DNA of 64,000 bases. Origin: DSOI01 sp041394885 (GTDB lineage: Bacteria; Acidobacteriota; Terriglobia; Bryobacterales; Bryobacteraceae). The stretch lies in NCBI GenBank assembly GCA_041394885.1, contig JAWKHI010000010.1:1-64000 (forward strand), written 5' to 3'. Positions 17,000 to 24,520 of the stretch are shown here, in pieces. Position numbers and translations under genes: made by a program. Numbering within the stretch: the stretch's first letter is position 1; the number at the start of each line of letters is the position of its first letter. The notes beneath the pieces were generated by a model. The model saw only the letters and a list, made by a program, of their open reading frames with translations. It did no database searches and was not told where the DNA came from.

Positions 17000-17504
17000 G
17001 ATGGTGCTCCTGTTGAAACCGCCGCGCCAGGATATTCTTTATGCGGTGAATCTTCATTGCGACGTTAGCGGTGGAGAGTCCGGTGATGTCGGCGATCGAG
17101 CCGGTGTCCATTTCCTCGAGATAGGAAATCATGATCTGCCGGTCCACCGGCTTCAGGCTCAGAACAAGCCGTGAGAGATGCTCGAGCGCCCGGCCGCGGT
17201 CAATATCGGGCGTGCCGGAGGATGCGGCCAATTCCTCCACCTGTTCCAGGCTCATCCACCGCTCCCGGTTGCGCCGCTCCCGATTCACATAGGAAACGGC
17301 GGTATTGTGGGCCACCCGAAAAACCCAGGTCCTCAACCCGCAGCGGCCATCGAAGGTTTCCAGGCTTCTCCAGATTTGAAGGTGGATGTCTTGACGCAGG
17401 TCCCGGCGCTTCTCCGCATCCGCTTCGTAGCCGCCCGCCAGCCGGTCTAGCGCGCGGCCGAAGTCACGCACGGCGGCATCATAGAGCTCGTCGCGGCTGC
17501 TCAC
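16992..17504 (-). CDS. RNA polymerase ECF sigma factor
   Basis: This 170-residue protein shows sigma region 2 (about 20-85: RRDLRQDIHLQIWRSL, then FDGRCGLRTWVFRVAHNTAV, the -10 recognition helix) and region 4 (about 110-165: LKPVDRQIMISYLEEM, TGLSTANVAMKIHRIKNILA, the -35 helix-turn-helix). The start is GTG at 17504. It heads an overlapping trio with the 4-TM protein and the hydrolase, 37 nt downstream of the amidohydrolase gene. A perfect 12-nt palindrome (CCGCCGCGGCGG, 17519-17530) lies just upstream of the start. The target regulon is unknown; self-activation is usual in the family. Confidence 0.88.
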   Translation of the reverse strand: MSSRDELYDAAVRDFGRALDRLAGGYEADAEKRRDLRQDIHLQIWRSLETFDGRCGLRTWVFRVAHNTAVSYVNRERRNRERWMSLEQVEELAASSGTPDIDRGRALEHLSRLVLSLKPVDRQIMISYLEEMDTGSIADITGLSTANVAMKIHRIKNILARRFQQEHHHG

Positions 17505-17541
17505 GGTTTAGATAGTCGCCGCCGCGGCGGATTTCTAACAG

Positions 17542-18873
17542 CTATTGCAGCCGCAACCCATCGCGATCCACCCACGCGCCATCGAGCATGATGCGATTCA
17601 CCGCCCGCAGGTTCTTCACGTCGATGGCGGGGTCGGCGGCCAGCAGCAGGATATCTGCCCGCCGCCCTTCCCGAATCGTTCCCAGTTCCTTCTGCCTTCC
17701 CAAGGCCATGGCGCCGTGCAACGTGGCCGCGGTGATCACCTCCATCGGCGAGAAGCCCGCCTGCGCCAGCAGCTCGCACTCACGCAGGGTCATCAAACCG
17801 GGCAGATCCATTTGCGATCCGCCGTCGGATCCAACCGCGATCGGGATCCCGGCATTGGCGAGTTTGCGGGTGTTGGCGAGCGCCCGCTCGAACTCGAGCT
17901 TCGCTTGCGCGGTGGGGGCCGGCTGCTTCGCCGCTGCTTCGCGCATCGCCCGCAGCGTGGCCGGATTGAGCAGGCGCGCCACCTCCGGATCGTCCAGGCG
18001 CTTGGGATCGTTCTTGTAAAGCCAGCCGAGTTCCTGCCGGATCAGCGTGGGCGTAAAAACAATGGCACGGGCCTTCAAGGCCTCCACCAGCTTCGTGTCG
18101 GGCTCGTCGTTGTCACGAATCATGTGAAGGAACCCCGCCCCGCCCGCGTCGAGCAAATGCCGCACATCATCCTCAAAGCGGATGTGCGCCACCACGGGGA
18201 TGGAATATTTCTTCGCCTCATCGGCGATCGCCTCGATCACTGGCCGCGCGATCTTCGGCCTGTCCGGGCCCTCGTCGATCCATATCTTGATCAGGTCCAC
18301 TTTCTGAGCCGCGAGTTCGGCTACTTCCGCGCGCGCCGCGGCCGCATCGCGCGGCTGCCGCGCTATCTCACCGATCTCTTGCGAGGGGTGCCCGCCGGGC
18401 GCGGTGAACCCCCGCCCCGCCGTGAACAGACGCGCCGTGGTCAGCCTACCGGTGCGTTGTTCGTCCCGGATCGACATTCCCGCCTCGCGTTCGGTGCCCA
18501 CGCTGCGCACCGTCGTCACGCCATAACGCAAATAGGAATTGAGATTCGCCAGCACACGTTCGCGCGTGTAGTTCTCCGGATAGAATCCGGGGCCACCGGT
18601 CGAACCCAAATGGACATGCATGTCCATCAGACCGGGGATGGCGAACTGACCCGCCGCGTCCACACGCGACGCACCCGCGGGGATCGTCACCGACGCGGCC
18701 GGACCCGCGGCCACAATCCGGCCCTGATCGACGACGATCGACGCCCCCGCCACCGGCGCCGTGCCCGTTCCGTCAATCAGGGTGACACCGGTGATCGCGA
18801 TCGCCGTGGAAGGAGGTGGCGGCGTCGAGCAGCCGAGGAGCATCGATAACCCAATCAGCAGATGAGTCCGCAT
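17542..18873 (-). CDS. Amidohydrolase, lipoprotein (metal-dependent, imidazolonepropionase-like)
   Basis: This is 443 residues from the ATG at 18873. The N-terminus has a lipobox (GLSMLLGC), so the protein is exported and lipid-anchored. The amidohydrolase barrel shows the metal-binding H-x-H in LMDMHVHLG, further histidines in VVAHIRFED and FLHMIRDND, and the late Asp in IAVGSDGGSQ. Such proteins hydrolyse cyclic amides, dipeptides or related bonds in the periplasm; the substrate is unknown. An in-frame ATG at 18894 was rejected because a TACACT box (18883-18888) lies between it and the chosen start, and because it would displace the signal peptide. Confidence 0.85.
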   Translation of the reverse strand: MRTHLLIGLSMLLGCSTPPPPSTAIAITGVTLIDGTGTAPVAGASIVVDQGRIVAAGPAASVTIPAGASRVDAAGQFAIPGLMDMHVHLGSTGGPGFYPENYTRERVLANLNSYLRYGVTTVRSVGTEREAGMSIRDEQRTGRLTTARLFTAGRGFTAPGGHPSQEIGEIARQPRDAAAARAEVAELAAQKVDLIKIWIDEGPDRPKIARPVIEAIADEAKKYSIPVVAHIRFEDDVRHLLDAGGAGFLHMIRDNDEPDTKLVEALKARAIVFTPTLIRQELGWLYKNDPKRLDDPEVARLLNPATLRAMREAAAKQPAPTAQAKLEFERALANTRKLANAGIPIAVGSDGGSQMDLPGLMTLRECELLAQAGFSPMEVITAATLHGAMALGRQKELGTIREGRRADILLLAADPAIDVKNLRAVNRIMLDGAWVDRDGLRLQ

Positions 18874-18882
18874 CGCTTCGTT

Positions 18883-18888
18883 AGTGTA
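18883..18888 (-). promoter_or_regulatory. Candidate -10 box (TACACT) for the amidohydrolase gene
   Basis: TACACT on the minus strand ends 9 nt before the ATG at 18873, with no Shine-Dalgarno between. It diverges from the phoH-operon promoter about 100 nt away and fits the window's leaderless pattern. Confidence 0.4.
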
Positions 18889-18989
18889 TGACAAGCCACG
18901 CGGGGCTGTCGATCAGCAACGGCGGCCAAGCCGCGCGGCCCGCCTGCCGCGGTGACTTCCGCAGCCTTTTCCACGGTAGCTCGCTTTGG

Positions 18990-18995
18990 TATACT
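18990..18995 (+). promoter_or_regulatory. Candidate -10 box (TATACT) for the phoH-ybeY-CBS-era operon
   Basis: TATACT matches 5 of 6 consensus positions. A poor -35 (TTTTCC at 18967-18972, 17-nt spacer) is possible. The expected +1 is near 19002, 3 nt before an ATG at 19005 that opens a 37-codon reading frame coupled to phoH. Confidence 0.45.
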
Positions 18996-19004
18996 CCCCG
19001 ATAG

Positions 19005-19118
19005 ATGTTGTTGTTCGCTAATGGGGCGTTGCTTGCTCCCACCTTCGGAGATACACCCACCAACCTCTGGCAAAACGGTGCGGCCGCACTTTGCCGCGCC
19101 ATGATTCTTCGCCAATGA
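19005..19118 (+). CDS. Possible 37-residue leader peptide coupled to phoH
   Basis: This short frame runs from ATG at 19005 to TGA at 19116-19118; the TGA overlaps the phoH ATG (19115-19117) as ATGA. Its product begins LLFANGALLAPTFGDTPT and has no recognisable domain. Support: it starts about 3 nt after the predicted +1 of a TATACT promoter and ends in the coupling arrangement used by real gene pairs here. PhoH itself has no clear ribosome-binding site, so translating this frame could deliver ribosomes to it. Against: it is short and untested for conservation. It may simply be a leader whose reading frame happens to be open. Confidence 0.35.
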   Translation: MLLFANGALLAPTFGDTPTNLWQNGAAALCRAMILRQ

Positions 19119-20131
19119 AGCTCAGCGTCCGAATCAGCAGCGGGATCGAATCACTGTTCGGAACCCGGGATGAAAACATCCGTCTCCTCGAAGAAAATTT
19201 GAACGTCCGCACGCGGCTGCGCGAGGATGCCTTGGAGATCGAGGGAGAGCAGCCGGCCGTCGAACGAGCCGAAAGCATCCTCGAAGACTACGTTGCGCTC
19301 ACCGCCGAGGGCCACACGTTCAACGGCACCCTGCACGATCACCTGCGTGTGGTCACCGGCGATCCGGCGCTGACGCTGCGGGGGCTGGTCGAGAGCGGGC
19401 GGCAGCGCAGTTTCGGAAAAAAGGTAGTTACCCCGAAGACCCTGAACCAGCGCGTCTATCTGGAGATGATCGATCGTCACGATCTCGTGTTCGGCATCGG
19501 GCCGGCCGGAACCGGCAAGACGTATCTGGCCGTGGCGATGGCGGTGGCGGCTCTGTTGAGCAAACGCGTTTCCCGCATCATTCTCACTCGCCCGGCTCTG
19601 GAGGCCGGCGAGAAGTTGGGATTCCTGCCCGGAACCCTCCAGGAAAAGATCGACCCGTATTTGCGTCCCCTGTACGACGCGCTATTCGAGATGCTCGACC
19701 CGGAGAAAGTGGAGCGGTTCCTCGAGCGAAACACCATCGAAGTGGCGCCGATCGCCTTCATGCGCGGCCGCACGCTGAACGACAGCTTCATCATCCTCGA
19801 CGAGGCGCAGAACGCCACTCAGGAACAGATGAAGATGGTCCTGACGCGGACGGGCTTCAATTCGAAAATGGTGGTCACCGGCGACGTGACACAAACGGAC
19901 CTGCCGGCCGGGCGGCGCAGCGGTCTGGTGGACGCGATCGAGGTGCTTCACGGGATTCCGGAAATTCGCTTCGTGTACTTCGGAGAACGCGACGTGGTTC
20001 GTCATAGCCTGGTCCAGAAGATCATTCGCGCCTATGAGCGGCAGGGGTTGGATGCGGCGTCTCAACCGCAATTACCGCTGCAATTCAGCCCAGCGGAGCT
20101 GGCTCCGGGTGAGCAAACGGGGCGCGAGTAA
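19115..20131 (+). CDS. phoH: PhoH-like ATPase
   Basis: This is 338 residues from the ATG at 19115. An N-terminal KH-like region (about 1-85) is followed by the PhoH nucleotide-binding domain with Walker A GPAGTGKT at 129-136, an ILDEAQNAT Walker B and the VVTGDVTQTDLP motif. The family is an RNA-linked ATPase/helicase with a poorly known role, regularly encoded just upstream of ybeY in the rRNA-maturation operon, as here. An upstream TTG at 19091 gives extra residues without similarity and was not used. Eighteen nucleotides separate it from ybeY. Confidence 0.93.
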   Translation: MKLSVRISSGIESLFGTRDENIRLLEENLNVRTRLREDALEIEGEQPAVERAESILEDYVALTAEGHTFNGTLHDHLRVVTGDPALTLRGLVESGRQRSFGKKVVTPKTLNQRVYLEMIDRHDLVFGIGPAGTGKTYLAVAMAVAALLSKRVSRIILTRPALEAGEKLGFLPGTLQEKIDPYLRPLYDALFEMLDPEKVERFLERNTIEVAPIAFMRGRTLNDSFIILDEAQNATQEQMKMVLTRTGFNSKMVVTGDVTQTDLPAGRRSGLVDAIEVLHGIPEIRFVYFGERDVVRHSLVQKIIRAYERQGLDAASQPQLPLQFSPAELAPGEQTGRE

Positions 20132-20148
20132 GGCTGTCTTTCGAACCG

Positions 20149-20595
20149 ATGACCGACCCTCCTTCTAGTTCCATCCTGTTCCGGCGGGCCGGCCGCCAGT
20201 TAGACCGGCCGCGCCTGAAAGCCTTCGCGCACAGGCTCGAATCGGAGGTGGCCGGCGGGCGGCCCTTCGTCTGCCTGATCACCGATGATCGGGAACTGCG
20301 GCGCCTCAATCGCGAGTTTCGCGGCAAGGACGAGCCTACCGATGTCTTGTCGTTTCCGTCGACGGACGGCCAGTCGCTGGGAGACCTTGCCATTTCCGCC
20401 GATCGCGCGCGCGAGCAGGGTCCACGATACGGGCACGGCGAGACCGAGGAATCCGCCATCCTGATGCTGCACGGCTTGCTGCATTTGATGGGGATGGATC
20501 ATGAGCGCGATCGTGGGGCGATGCGGCGCGCCGAGACACGATGGCGCAAGGCGCTCGGCCTTCCGCCCTCGCTCACCGAGAGGGCCCGGCGATGA
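20149..20595 (+). CDS. ybeY: Endoribonuclease YbeY (16S rRNA 3'-end maturation, late ribosome quality control)
   Basis: This 148-residue protein has the family's metal-binding signature H108-G-L-L-H112-x(5)-H118 (HGLLHLMGMDH), which holds one zinc. It also has the upstream conserved LNREFRGKDEPTDVLSFP and GDLAIS. The enzyme helps mature the 3' end of 16S rRNA and removes defective 70S ribosomes in the cytoplasm. It lies between phoH and the CNNM/CBS gene and upstream of era, the usual arrangement. Its stop overlaps the next start (ATGA at 20592-20595). Confidence 0.95.
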   Translation: MTDPPSSSILFRRAGRQLDRPRLKAFAHRLESEVAGGRPFVCLITDDRELRRLNREFRGKDEPTDVLSFPSTDGQSLGDLAISADRAREQGPRYGHGETEESAILMLHGLLHLMGMDHERDRGAMRRAETRWRKALGLPPSLTERARR

Positions 20596-21893
20596 CTTTG
20601 GCGCTACTCGTGGTGGGCCTGGTCGCGGTGCTCCTGGTGCCGGTGTGTTTTCTGCAGTTGCTGTACCTGGAGTCACTCCGGCTGCGCGCGCGCGAGCAAC
20701 CGGCGCTCGAGTGGTTCAAGGAGCATCTCGAAGAACGGATCGGTCTGCCGGGGGAGCGTGGGGCGCTGACATTTTCGCTGGTCAAGCACGGATTGCTCGT
20801 GCTGATGGGCGTGCTCCTGTTCGCCGCGCTCGAGCGGGGCGGCGGAGTGTCTGTGCTCGATCCCGCCACCCGGTCTCCAGTGCGGGCGGTGGCGGAAACG
20901 ATGGTGCTCGCCTGGTTCGGCACCGTGCTGGTGGCTCACCTGATTCCACAGCTTCTCTATCGCAGAACGTCTGGCCATTGGCTGGTGGCGATGCTGCCGC
21001 TGATCCACATCCTGGCGCTGTTGATGCGGCCGCTGCTGGCGTTTCTTTCCTTCCTCCGCTCGCTGGCCGATTTGGGCGCCCCGGAAGAGAACGTGGACGA
21101 GTCCACCAGCCAGAGTGAGGATATCGAAGCCCTCATTTCCGCCGGCGCGGAAGAAGGTCTCATCGAGGAAGAAGACCGGAAGCTGATTCAGAGCGTGGTG
21201 GAGTTCGGCGACAAAACCGTGCGCGAGGTGATGACGCCAAGGCCCAACATCGTTGCCATCGCCGAAGAAGCTTCCCTCGAGCAGTTGCGCCAACTCGTGG
21301 CTCGCGAGCAATACTCGCGTGTTCCGGTGTTCGACGGTTCCATCGACAACATCGTCGGGTTCGTCCACGTGAGAGATCTCGTCGAGATCGAGCCCGGCAA
21401 GCGTGACGGACTACTGGTGAGGGACCTCAAACGGACCATCATCGTCGTGCCCGAGACCAAGTTCGTGACAGATCTCATGCGCGAGATGCAACTGGGAGGC
21501 GTGCAGATGGTGGTTGTGGTGGACGAGTACGGACAAACGGCGGGCATAGCCACCATGGAAGATCTGCTCGAGGAAATCGTCGGCGAGATCACCGATGAGC
21601 ACGATCCCGAGCGCGACGTCGAGCGCAACGAAGATGGATCCTGCGTGGTGTCGGGCAATTTCGATCTGGATCACCTGGCGGACCTGTTCGAGTTCCGCCC
21701 GGACGAGGAAACCGAGTCCACCACGGTGGGCGGGCTGGTGAGCGAGTGGCTGGGACATGTGCCCAAAGTAGGCGAGTGCGTCGAGAGGGACGGCATCCGG
21801 ATCGAGGTCACCGCGTCTGACGAGCGGCGCGTATCCCAGGTGCGAATCGCCCACGCCGTCAAAGAGGTGCAAGACGACAATGGCAGAAACTAA
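20592..21893 (+). CDS. CNNM/CorC-type membrane protein with paired CBS domains
   Basis: This is 433 residues from the ATG at 20592, which overlaps the ybeY stop. The N-terminal transmembrane region (about 1-160: LVVGLVAVLLVPVCFLQLLY and three more hydrophobic stretches) corresponds to a DUF21/CNNM-like domain. A linker with VREVMTPRPNIVAI leads into two CBS domains (about 210-330), then a C-terminal CorC/HlyC transporter-associated domain (about 345-425). The family is linked to Mg2+ or Co2+ efflux or regulation and is often misnamed hemolysin. It overlaps era by 14 nt and belongs to the rRNA-maturation operon. Confidence 0.9.
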   Translation: MTLALLVVGLVAVLLVPVCFLQLLYLESLRLRAREQPALEWFKEHLEERIGLPGERGALTFSLVKHGLLVLMGVLLFAALERGGGVSVLDPATRSPVRAVAETMVLAWFGTVLVAHLIPQLLYRRTSGHWLVAMLPLIHILALLMRPLLAFLSFLRSLADLGAPEENVDESTSQSEDIEALISAGAEEGLIEEEDRKLIQSVVEFGDKTVREVMTPRPNIVAIAEEASLEQLRQLVAREQYSRVPVFDGSIDNIVGFVHVRDLVEIEPGKRDGLLVRDLKRTIIVVPETKFVTDLMREMQLGGVQMVVVVDEYGQTAGIATMEDLLEEIVGEITDEHDPERDVERNEDGSCVVSGNFDLDHLADLFEFRPDEETESTTVGGLVSEWLGHVPKVGECVERDGIRIEVTASDERRVSQVRIAHAVKEVQDDNGRN

Positions 21894-22836
21894 GGCGAGC
21901 AAACCGAAAGCCGCCGCGGAGAAACCGGCCAAGCACGTTTCCGGCTTCATTTCGATTCTCGGACGGCCCAACGCCGGAAAGTCCACCTTGCTCAACGCAC
22001 TGGTGGGGGAGAAACTGGCGATCGTTTCGAGCAAGCCGCAGACCACCCGTGGCGTGGTGCAAGGCGTGCTTACGATGCCCGGAGCTCAGTTGATCTTTCT
22101 CGACACTCCCGGCGTGCATGACTCCAGCCGGCTGATGCACAAGCGGATGATGGCATCGGTGCGCGACGCGCTGGAGCAACGGGATCTGCTGTTGTGGGTG
22201 GCCGACGCAACCAGGCGGTGCGACGCCGCCGAGCGGGAGGCGCTCCGTATCCTCGAAGGCAATCCCGCACCCTCGTTTCTGCTGATCAACAAGATCGATC
22301 TGTTGCGCGACAAGGGCGCGCTGCTGCCACTGATCGCCGCCTACACCGAGGCGCGCGAGTTTCGCGAGGTGGTGCCGATCTCGGCGCGCAAGTCCGATGG
22401 CCTCGACGAACTGAAGCGGTTGATCGTGGACGTAATGCCGCCCGGTCCGCGCTACTTTCCGGAAGACTACGTGACGGACCAGCCCGAACGCCATCTGGCG
22501 GCGGAGTTGATTCGGGAACAGGCGCTGCACGCAACCAGCAAGGAAGTGCCGCACGCGGTAGCGGTGCTGATCGACGAATGGGATGAGTCCGCCCACATCC
22601 CGCATATCTCGGCGTCGATCGTCGTCGAGCGGTCCGGACAGAAGAAGATCCTGATTGGCGCGGGCGGTGAAATGCTGAAGAAGATCGGAACGGCGGCGCG
22701 CGGAGAAATTGAGACGATGCTCGGCCGGAGCGTGTTTCTCCGCCTGTTTGTGAAGGTGCGGAAGGACTGGCGCGAGAATCCCGGATTCCTGAATGAGCTC
22801 GATTGGCGTCTTCATTCCGGCGGCGAGCCTTCGTAA
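21880..22836 (+). CDS. era: GTPase Era (30S ribosome assembly)
   Basis: This 318-residue protein has the GTPase domain with G1 GRPNAGKST at 28-36, G3 DTPG at 75-78, G4 NKID at 137-140 and G5 SARK. A C-terminal KH domain follows, with the RNA-binding loop ILIGAGGEMLKKIG. Era binds 16S rRNA near its 3' end, matching the role of ybeY upstream. The N-terminus is about 20 residues longer than usual and Lys/Ala-rich (ETKASKPKAAAEKPAK). The start lies inside the end of the CBS gene (14-nt overlap), so translation is coupled. Confidence 0.95.
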   Translation: MAETKASKPKAAAEKPAKHVSGFISILGRPNAGKSTLLNALVGEKLAIVSSKPQTTRGVVQGVLTMPGAQLIFLDTPGVHDSSRLMHKRMMASVRDALEQRDLLLWVADATRRCDAAEREALRILEGNPAPSFLLINKIDLLRDKGALLPLIAAYTEAREFREVVPISARKSDGLDELKRLIVDVMPPGPRYFPEDYVTDQPERHLAAELIREQALHATSKEVPHAVAVLIDEWDESAHIPHISASIVVERSGQKKILIGAGGEMLKKIGTAARGEIETMLGRSVFLRLFVKVRKDWRENPGFLNELDWRLHSGGEPS

Positions 22837-22872
22837 TTTCGCGTCGATGCGATAGACTGGCCAGTAGAGAGG

Positions 22873-23184
22873 ATGATCGTGACCAGGACCGTGCAATCAG
22901 TAACCAGACGCCAGTGGATGGCGGGTTTTCTGCTGACCGGAAGTTGCCTATGGGCTGCTCCGGAAAGCGATGACTCCATCTATGATCAGGTTCGGTTGCG
23001 GCTGGCCGGCGAGCCGGAAGTGAACGGCGGAGCGATCGCCGTGGAAGTGAAAGAGGCCGTGGTGACGCTGCGGGGCAAGGTGCGGACCGACAAGGCCAAG
23101 GAACGCGCCACGCGTATTACAAAAAAAGTGAAGGGCGTCAAAAGCGTCGACAATCAATTGGTGGTTGACCCCAACGCTCATTGA
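22873..23184 (+). CDS. BON-domain protein, exported
   Basis: This 103-residue protein has an N-terminal signal with a twin-Arg-like run (TRRQWMAGFLLTGSCLWA). One BON domain follows (about 35-98: SIYDQVRLRLAGEPEV, then VVTLRGKVRTDKAKERATRI and GVKSVDNQLVVDP). BON domains bind phospholipid or other hydrophobic ligands at the cell envelope, as in OsmY. It is read alone between era and the Gfo/Idh gene, with GAGAGG 3-8 nt before the ATG as ribosome-binding site and TAGACT 14 nt upstream as a possible -10. Confidence 0.83.
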   Translation: MIVTRTVQSVTRRQWMAGFLLTGSCLWAAPESDDSIYDQVRLRLAGEPEVNGGAIAVEVKEAVVTLRGKVRTDKAKERATRITKKVKGVKSVDNQLVVDPNAH

Positions 23185-23244
23185 CATCCCACCGCGCTTC
23201 CCGGCACGCCCGCCGACTGAAGAGCGTTGACGGGAGCCGTTCGA

Positions 23245-23250
23245 TACAAT
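23245..23250 (+). promoter_or_regulatory. Candidate -10 box (TACAAT) for the Gfo/Idh gene
   Basis: TACAAT ends 6 nt before the ATG at 23257 with no Shine-Dalgarno between. A TTGACG at 23227-23232 lies only 12 nt upstream, too close to be its -35. It fits the leaderless pattern. Confidence 0.4.
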
Positions 23251-23256
23251 GACGGC

Positions 23257-24504
23257 ATGCATCGCCGCCATTTCCTGCTTGCCGGATCCGCGTTAACCAC
23301 ATCCTTGTCCGCGGCCAGTGACCGCGTCCGCATCGCCATCATTGGCGTCGGCGGACGAGGCAACAACCTCATGGATGAGGCTTCCGCGCTCCAGAACGTC
23401 GAGGTCGCCGCCCTTGTCGATCCCGACGGCGGCCGCACCGAGGCGGCTGCGCAAAAGCTATTCAAGCGAACCGGTAAGCGTCCCCGGCTCGAATCCGACA
23501 TGCGGCGCGTGTTCGACGACAAAGAGATCGACGCGGTGGCGATCGCCACCACCAACCACTGGCATACGCTCACCGCCATCTGGGCCATGCAGGCCGGCAA
23601 GGACGCCTACGTGGAGAAGCCCGTCTCGCACAACATCTGGGAAGGCCGAAAGCTGGTGGAATGCGCCCGGAAACACAACCGGATTTGTCAGGGCGGCACA
23701 CAGCGCCGGTCCTGGGGACGCTTCCGCAAGCTCGTCGAGATCATCCACGCGGGAACGATCGGCGACATCTACCAGGCCAAATGGATCTTTCCCGGTAAGC
23801 GAGACTCCATCGGGTTCAAGGAGACCAAGGCGCCGCCGGCCAACTTCAACTGGGACCTGTGGCTGGGGCCTGCGCCCGAACAGCCCTATCATGAGAATCT
23901 CGTCCACTACAACTGGCACTGGTTCTGGGATTTCGGCAATGGCGAACTCGGCAACAACGGGATACACCTGGTCGACATTTCCCGCTGGGCGATGAAGAAG
24001 AAGCTCCCCGTCAAGGTGCACTCGCAAGGCGGGCGCTTCGGGTACAAGGATCAGGCCCAGACTCCCAACACCCAGACCACCACCTGGACTTACGAGGACG
24101 GCTCCCACATCATCGGGGAGATCCGCGACCTCTACACCACCGAGCCGATGTCGTGGGAGTTCTTCGGCACCAAGGGACACATGCACGTGTACGCCGACGG
24201 ACGCATCGAGACACTGCTCGGCCGGAACACGCACCTGGAGCCCCCCGTGGAGGATCCGCCGAATCTCGACCACATGAAGAATTTCACCGACGCCGTGCGT
24301 TCGCGCGATTGGCGTTCCTTGCACGCCGATATCGAAGAGACGTTCCTATCCACCTCGCTGTGCCACCTCGGCAATATCTCCTACCGCCTCGGGCGCGAGC
24401 TGCGGTTCGATCCGGCGAAAGAGAAATTCGTTGGCGCGGCCGACGCCGATGCCTTGCTGACAAGAAAGTATCGGGCGCCCTACGTGGTGCCGGACCGGGT
24501 GTAA
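23257..24504 (+). CDS. Gfo/Idh/MocA family oxidoreductase, exported
   Basis: This 415-residue protein has a twin-arginine-like signal (HRRHFLLAGSALTTSLSAA) followed by the Rossmann fold IAIIGVGGRGNN. The family's central lysine lies in YVEKPVSHN, and the C-terminal alpha/beta domain shows HWFWDFGNGELGNNGIHLVD and SHIIGEIRDLY. Secreted NAD(P)-dependent sugar oxidoreductases of this kind are common in Acidobacteria and Planctomycetes and act on sugars or glycosides; the substrate is unknown. The ATG at 23257 is preferred over an upstream TTG (23227) because it begins the signal peptide and follows TACAAT. Confidence 0.87.
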   Translation: MHRRHFLLAGSALTTSLSAASDRVRIAIIGVGGRGNNLMDEASALQNVEVAALVDPDGGRTEAAAQKLFKRTGKRPRLESDMRRVFDDKEIDAVAIATTNHWHTLTAIWAMQAGKDAYVEKPVSHNIWEGRKLVECARKHNRICQGGTQRRSWGRFRKLVEIIHAGTIGDIYQAKWIFPGKRDSIGFKETKAPPANFNWDLWLGPAPEQPYHENLVHYNWHWFWDFGNGELGNNGIHLVDISRWAMKKKLPVKVHSQGGRFGYKDQAQTPNTQTTTWTYEDGSHIIGEIRDLYTTEPMSWEFFGTKGHMHVYADGRIETLLGRNTHLEPPVEDPPNLDHMKNFTDAVRSRDWRSLHADIEETFLSTSLCHLGNISYRLGRELRFDPAKEKFVGAADADALLTRKYRAPYVVPDRV

Positions 24505-24520
24505 CCACCGCAGGAGGCGC

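Noticed and set aside
17545..18849. A 434-codon plus-strand frame opposite the amidohydrolase
   Set aside because: Composition is that of a shadow frame (Arg, His, Gln), and the minus strand has the lipobox and metal-site motifs.
19091..19114. TTG at 19091 as the start of phoH
   Set aside because: The extra eight residues show no similarity and the ATG at 19115 forms an ATGA coupling with the upstream frame.
23227..23250. TTGACG...TACAAT as a complete sigma70 promoter before the Gfo/Idh gene
   Set aside because: The spacer is 12 nt, far from the 16-19 nt needed, so only the -10 box is kept.
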